Part shown: positions 60,776 through 64,000 of the stretch, piece after piece
Layout of the letters: each line of letters opens with the position of its first letter
How positions within the stretch are numbered: position 1 is the stretch's first letter
Assembly: GCF_963259705.1 (NCBI RefSeq)
Contig: NC_081847.1
Coordinates: 87,418,485-87,482,484 of the forward strand
Origin: Myotis daubentonii
Taxonomy: Eukaryota > Chordata > Mammalia > Chiroptera > Vespertilionidae
Reading direction: 5' to 3'
Length of the DNA: 64,000 nt
Made by a program: the position numbers and the translations under genes
The notes under the pieces: model-generated
What the model was told of the DNA's origin: nothing
Databases searched by the model: none
What the model saw: the letters and a program-made list of their open reading frames with translations, nothing else

Positions 60776-61204
60776 TGCAGGTGGTCTTGGTCCAGCATCT
60801 AGAAGGGTTCAGGAATCTGGAGAAGGCGCTGTGCGTAAATAAGAGTCCAGAGACGAAACATAATTTTGGAAGGCATTATGGGGAGTGAGAGAAGACTTAG
60901 CTAAAGGAACTAAGTTCTCCTTGTCTCAGGACCCCTTGCTATTTATTAACACAGTTTGTCCTAAGGCAAGGTAGATACACATCCAAGGCCAGGGTTTGTA
61001 TACAGAAGCATTGTCAGATTGGAGGAAATGCCTCCAGCTGTCCAGGTGTTTGGCCAGTAGGAGGCAATAACATGTACATTGAAATGCCCTGAGCTGTCTG
61101 GCAGCAAGCAATCATTTCATGCATCCTTTTCAGGTTTGGGGAAATGCCCTCAGCCACCTCCATATGATTCAGCCCCGCTGACCTGCTGGAATTGGCTTCC
61201 GGCA
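60776..61204 (-). mobile_element. Solo ERV LTR, shorter copy of the 703-1655 family
   Basis: On the minus strand it starts TGCCGGAAGCCAATTCC and ends AGACCACCTGCA. The polyadenylation signal is at plus-strand tttatt 60942-60947. The right flank gcccct (61205-61210) also occurs at 60767-60772, three bases off the left edge. The 6-bp duplication is therefore plausible but not clean. It lacks the block present in the other copy. Confidence 0.7.
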
Positions 61205-62469
61205 GCCCCTCTCTTTTTTAATGAATAAAATGGAGAACTATTGTGAAGATACCATAAGCTACTGAAAAAGCACTCCGTAGTTGTTACTGACAGAAATTAT
61301 TTGGTGCCCATGGCCTTAGAAATAAAGTTATTTTTCTTTCTAGAGGCAGCTAAGCACAGTGACACTCGGCAGATACCTCACCAAGTGCGCACACTAAAGG
61401 TTTCTCTGTGTGGTGTTACTGCTTAGCTGCTCCATTTCTTAGGGCAAGGCAGTTTGACGTTCTTCTCCCAAGATTGTTACATATGAAAATATAAACATCA
61501 TTTGATTTTGATGCATCTTCTAGAGAGGCAGTGAAGAGACACAGGTGCAACCTATATGGAAGATGATTTTCTCAACACTTTGTTCAGATAAATGCACTGT
61601 AAATGGAACATACTATAAGATATTGGCAAGAAGGGCATTCGAGTCTCTGGATGTAGAGAATTATAATGTTGTGTCTCTGTCATGTTATTTTACTTTGTCC
61701 TCACATGAGCTATTGCAGGAATGCACAAGCTAACATATCAGTTATGAAAGGGCCAAATGAGGGCTACGGATGGATGAATCTCAATAGCCAATAGTTGACA
61801 GGGCTGAGAGTCCTGAATGGTGATTTCGTTGACTTGTTGCATCTTTCATGCAAACAAGGATTCGACAGCTGCCAGAAAGGCAGATTGGTCTCTAGACTCT
61901 CCAGGGATCTATGTGACCGGCGTGTATTTGGAGAAGTGATTACAAATATTAATGGGCTCTGAGAACCACAAATCAGAAAGCCTGTGCTTCTGAGACCTCA
62001 TTGCTCCTAGGGTCAAATTCAGGAAAATTGGATTTTTAACAATTGCATGTATTTATTTTTTTCTCATAAGTATAGTTTCTACCTTGAGTAAAACTGTTAG
62101 AATGGAAAAGGAAGAGCTTTAGCACAATGCATATACTAGTATTAGAGCTTGACTTAGTAGTCTATTTTTTTGTTGTTTATTTGCTAACTTGGTGATCATA
62201 CCTGTCTTTAAAGAAACTCTAATTATGCCCCCATTGATGTTTCTGTCTCTTTAAATACATAGAAACAAAGCTGCCCCCACCTTTGCTGAGTTGCGTATTC
62301 ATCTTTTAATGCATGCACTATTTCCTTCCTGCGGCATTCAAATTTGGCACTATGCTAAGGTCAGTGAGAAACATTTATTGCTCTTAGAGAGGGAAGGGTT
62401 GAATGAAGAACCACCCACACTGGGTGGGATGCTTGGGAGGCGGGTGATGGGTCCTAGTTAAAGAGCTAA
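61205..62469. other. No recognised gene
   Basis: Unassigned. Confidence 0.4.
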
Positions 62470-62645
62470 TCCATGTGAGTCAATCTCCTCAGTTAGACGC
62501 ATAGATGTTAGACCTGACATGGTCCAAGCCTCTCACTTGGCAGAAGAAGAAAGTAATATGTAGTAAAAAGAAGAGGATCGATTGCCCAAGACCATGCAGT
62601 CATGATGGGATAAACAAGAATAGAACTTAGTTTTCTTGGTTTTCT
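62470..62645 (-). repeat. MIR relic
   Basis: Antisense MIR-like order: gacctgacatggtccaagcc, gatcgattgcccaagaccat, gcagtcatgatgggataaac. Diverged. Confidence 0.4.
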
Positions 62646-62691
62646 GTGTTCTATAAATGCCTTCAAGTATTTACTTAAAAGCTGAGTAACC

Positions 62692-62880
62692 GGGCTGGTG
62701 TAGCTCAGTGGTTGAGCATCAACCTATGAACCAGGAGTTCACATGCCCAGGTTGCAGGCTCCATCCCCAATAGGGGGCCTGCAGGAGGCAACCGACCAAT
62801 GATTCTGTCTCATCATTGATGTTTTCCTCTCTCTCCCTCTCCCTTCCTCTCTGAAATCAATAAAAATATATATTTTAAAA
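62692..62880 (+). mobile_element. VES-type SINE, second subfamily
   Basis: Plus-strand head gggctggtgtagctcagtgg with box A, shortened near box B (aaccaggagttcacatgcc), tail tgaaatcaataaaaatatat. Flanks aaaagctgagtaa and aaaatgccaagtaaa are similar but not identical. Confidence 0.8.
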
Positions 62881-63899
62881 TGCCAAGTAAACCCTTATTT
62901 CGAAAATAATTCAATGAATTTTTTCCATAAACATTCTTTTGCAGTTTGCTTAAGATACTTAAAAAACAAAAAAAAAGAATGTTACACCTGATTCTTGTAC
63001 AGAAGAGCATTGGGCAGTGTTCTCAACTAGAGAACACTGCTTGTCCCCCCTCCCCCAACACGGGGCCCTTGGTAATGGCCAGAGACATTTTTTTATTGTC
63101 AGGACTGGAAGGGAAGTGGCAAGAGTACTGGTATCTGGTGAGTAGAGACCAGCTATGCTGTTCAACTTCCTACAATGCACAGGTCAGATCCTGAAAGCAA
63201 AGATTTGTCTAGTTATCCAGACCAAAATGCCACTCGTCCATCGTTAAGAAACCATGGCCTGGAGGCAAGCTACAGTATCTCTTGTCCTTTTCTTTTTTTT
63301 ATTTATCAGTCCTCCATGGTTCTAAGAAGAAATCGAACAAAAACTGGTTTTCTATGGACCCAAGTACATACATAATGATGATTGATATTTGCAAAAACCT
63401 CTTGAAAAGTATGCGAGATACTGAAGCTGTCTGCTAGTGCTGGGTTCCAAATATGGAGCCCTCATGGATTGATTTTTGTATAATCACAGCTGGCACAGCT
63501 GAGCAGCCATCCATGAGAGCTGTTGCTGGCTGTGAGCATGCAGTGTGGCCCTCTAGGCACGCACTGGCAGAATGCAGGCCTTCTTTGGGAAAGGGACACA
63601 TCTTTGTGGAGAGAGACCAGAAGGTCCAACTAAAGTCAAGAGGGGTGAGGGGACAGATGTGTGGGAGGCCTTGGTCCGCTTCTCTCATTCAGGGAAACTC
63701 CCGGTTTCTGGAGGGAAATCAGATAATTCAACAACTCTCTGCCCCTGGGAATTAGGCATTTTCCGACCTCATTGGTTTGCTGGAGCCGCCTGCTTAATCT
63801 TTATCCCCTCTTGCAAACAAACCGCGAGACGGGCAATACCACCCAACAAAAGAATAAAATTTGTCCATCTATCATTAAGATAATTGTTATTGATTAGCC
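62881..63899. other. No recognised gene
   Basis: Unique-looking; two overlapping frames of about 100 codons (63453-63755 and 63572-63883) show no domain. Confidence 0.4.
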
Positions 63900-64000
63900 T
63901 CCTTGTAATTTTCTGCTTTTTGTTTTCAGATGCCAGTTATAAATCACACCCACAACAGGCACCGAGGCTGTGCTTGTGTCTATTATGTGGTCCTGATAAG
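63900..64000 (+). other. Weak candidate 3' splice site at the window edge
   Basis: The sequence ttttctgctttttgttttcag (AG at 63928-63929) is a good polypyrimidine tract with an acceptor AG. Two of the three downstream frames stay open for the 71 bases that remain. The peptide is not recognised, and such tracts occur often by chance. Confidence 0.15.

Noticed and set aside
2451..62880. True tRNA genes at the SINE heads
   Set aside because: Each tRNA-like head is fused to a SINE body and tail, and the tRNA fold is degraded, so these are SINE copies.
1..64000. CRISPR arrays, bacterial operons, phage genes
   Set aside because: All evidence points to a mammalian nuclear genome; no regular spacer-repeat array or bacterial gene is present.

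Overview
This window looks like nuclear DNA of a vespertilionid (evening) bat. The call rests on its repeat content. There are about sixteen tRNA-derived SINEs of the VES type and one short Helitron of the HeliBat type. Four non-autonomous hAT elements match the SPIN family, and three more hAT elements belong to two other families. Ancient eutherian repeats (MIR, L2, MaLR-type LTRs, L1M) lie underneath. SPIN, Helitrons and VES SINEs together are characteristic of vesper bats.

I find no protein-coding gene that I can support. The longest open frames (about 100-160 codons) run through identifiable repeats, simple-sequence tracts or unconserved DNA, and none shows a recognisable domain apart from a small reverse-transcriptase relic carried inside a hAT element (29552-29758). 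The window reads as intergenic or intronic sequence. A polypyrimidine-AG at 63928-63929 is the only weak splice-site candidate noted.

Layout. 0-3 kb: an antisense retroviral LTR (703-1655) with a 6-bp target duplication, containing a nested block and a nested hAT; a second copy of the block lies at 1892-2225; then two opposed SINEs around a (TA)n tract. 7-13.6 kb: two related solo LTRs (7372-8175, 11567-12354), each with its own 6-bp target duplication; a 199-bp inverted repeat of retroviral R-U5 type (9402-9600 and 12508-12706); a SINE that appears to carry transduced 3' flank; and a SPIN element. 15.9 kb: the Helitron. 20-26 kb: two SPIN copies and old LTR/L2 relics. 28-31 kb: two SINEs, an L2 split by a 485-bp hAT with a LINE fragment inside it, and an old LTR. 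33-42 kb: an MLT1-type LTR, several MIRs, large pyrimidine-rich microsatellites, a SPIN copy and L1 tails. 44.4-45 kb: two SINEs in opposite orientation, each with its own target duplication. 47-56 kb: L1M and L2 relics. 56-63 kb: SINEs, a short hAT inserted beside a MIR, and a second copy of the first LTR family.

Several repeat-poor stretches (about 10.0-10.5, 24.1-24.7, 50.15-50.5, 57.0-57.25 and 60.0-60.2 kb) have the texture of conserved non-coding DNA. That is inference only. Family names come from recognising sequence by eye; no database search was run.
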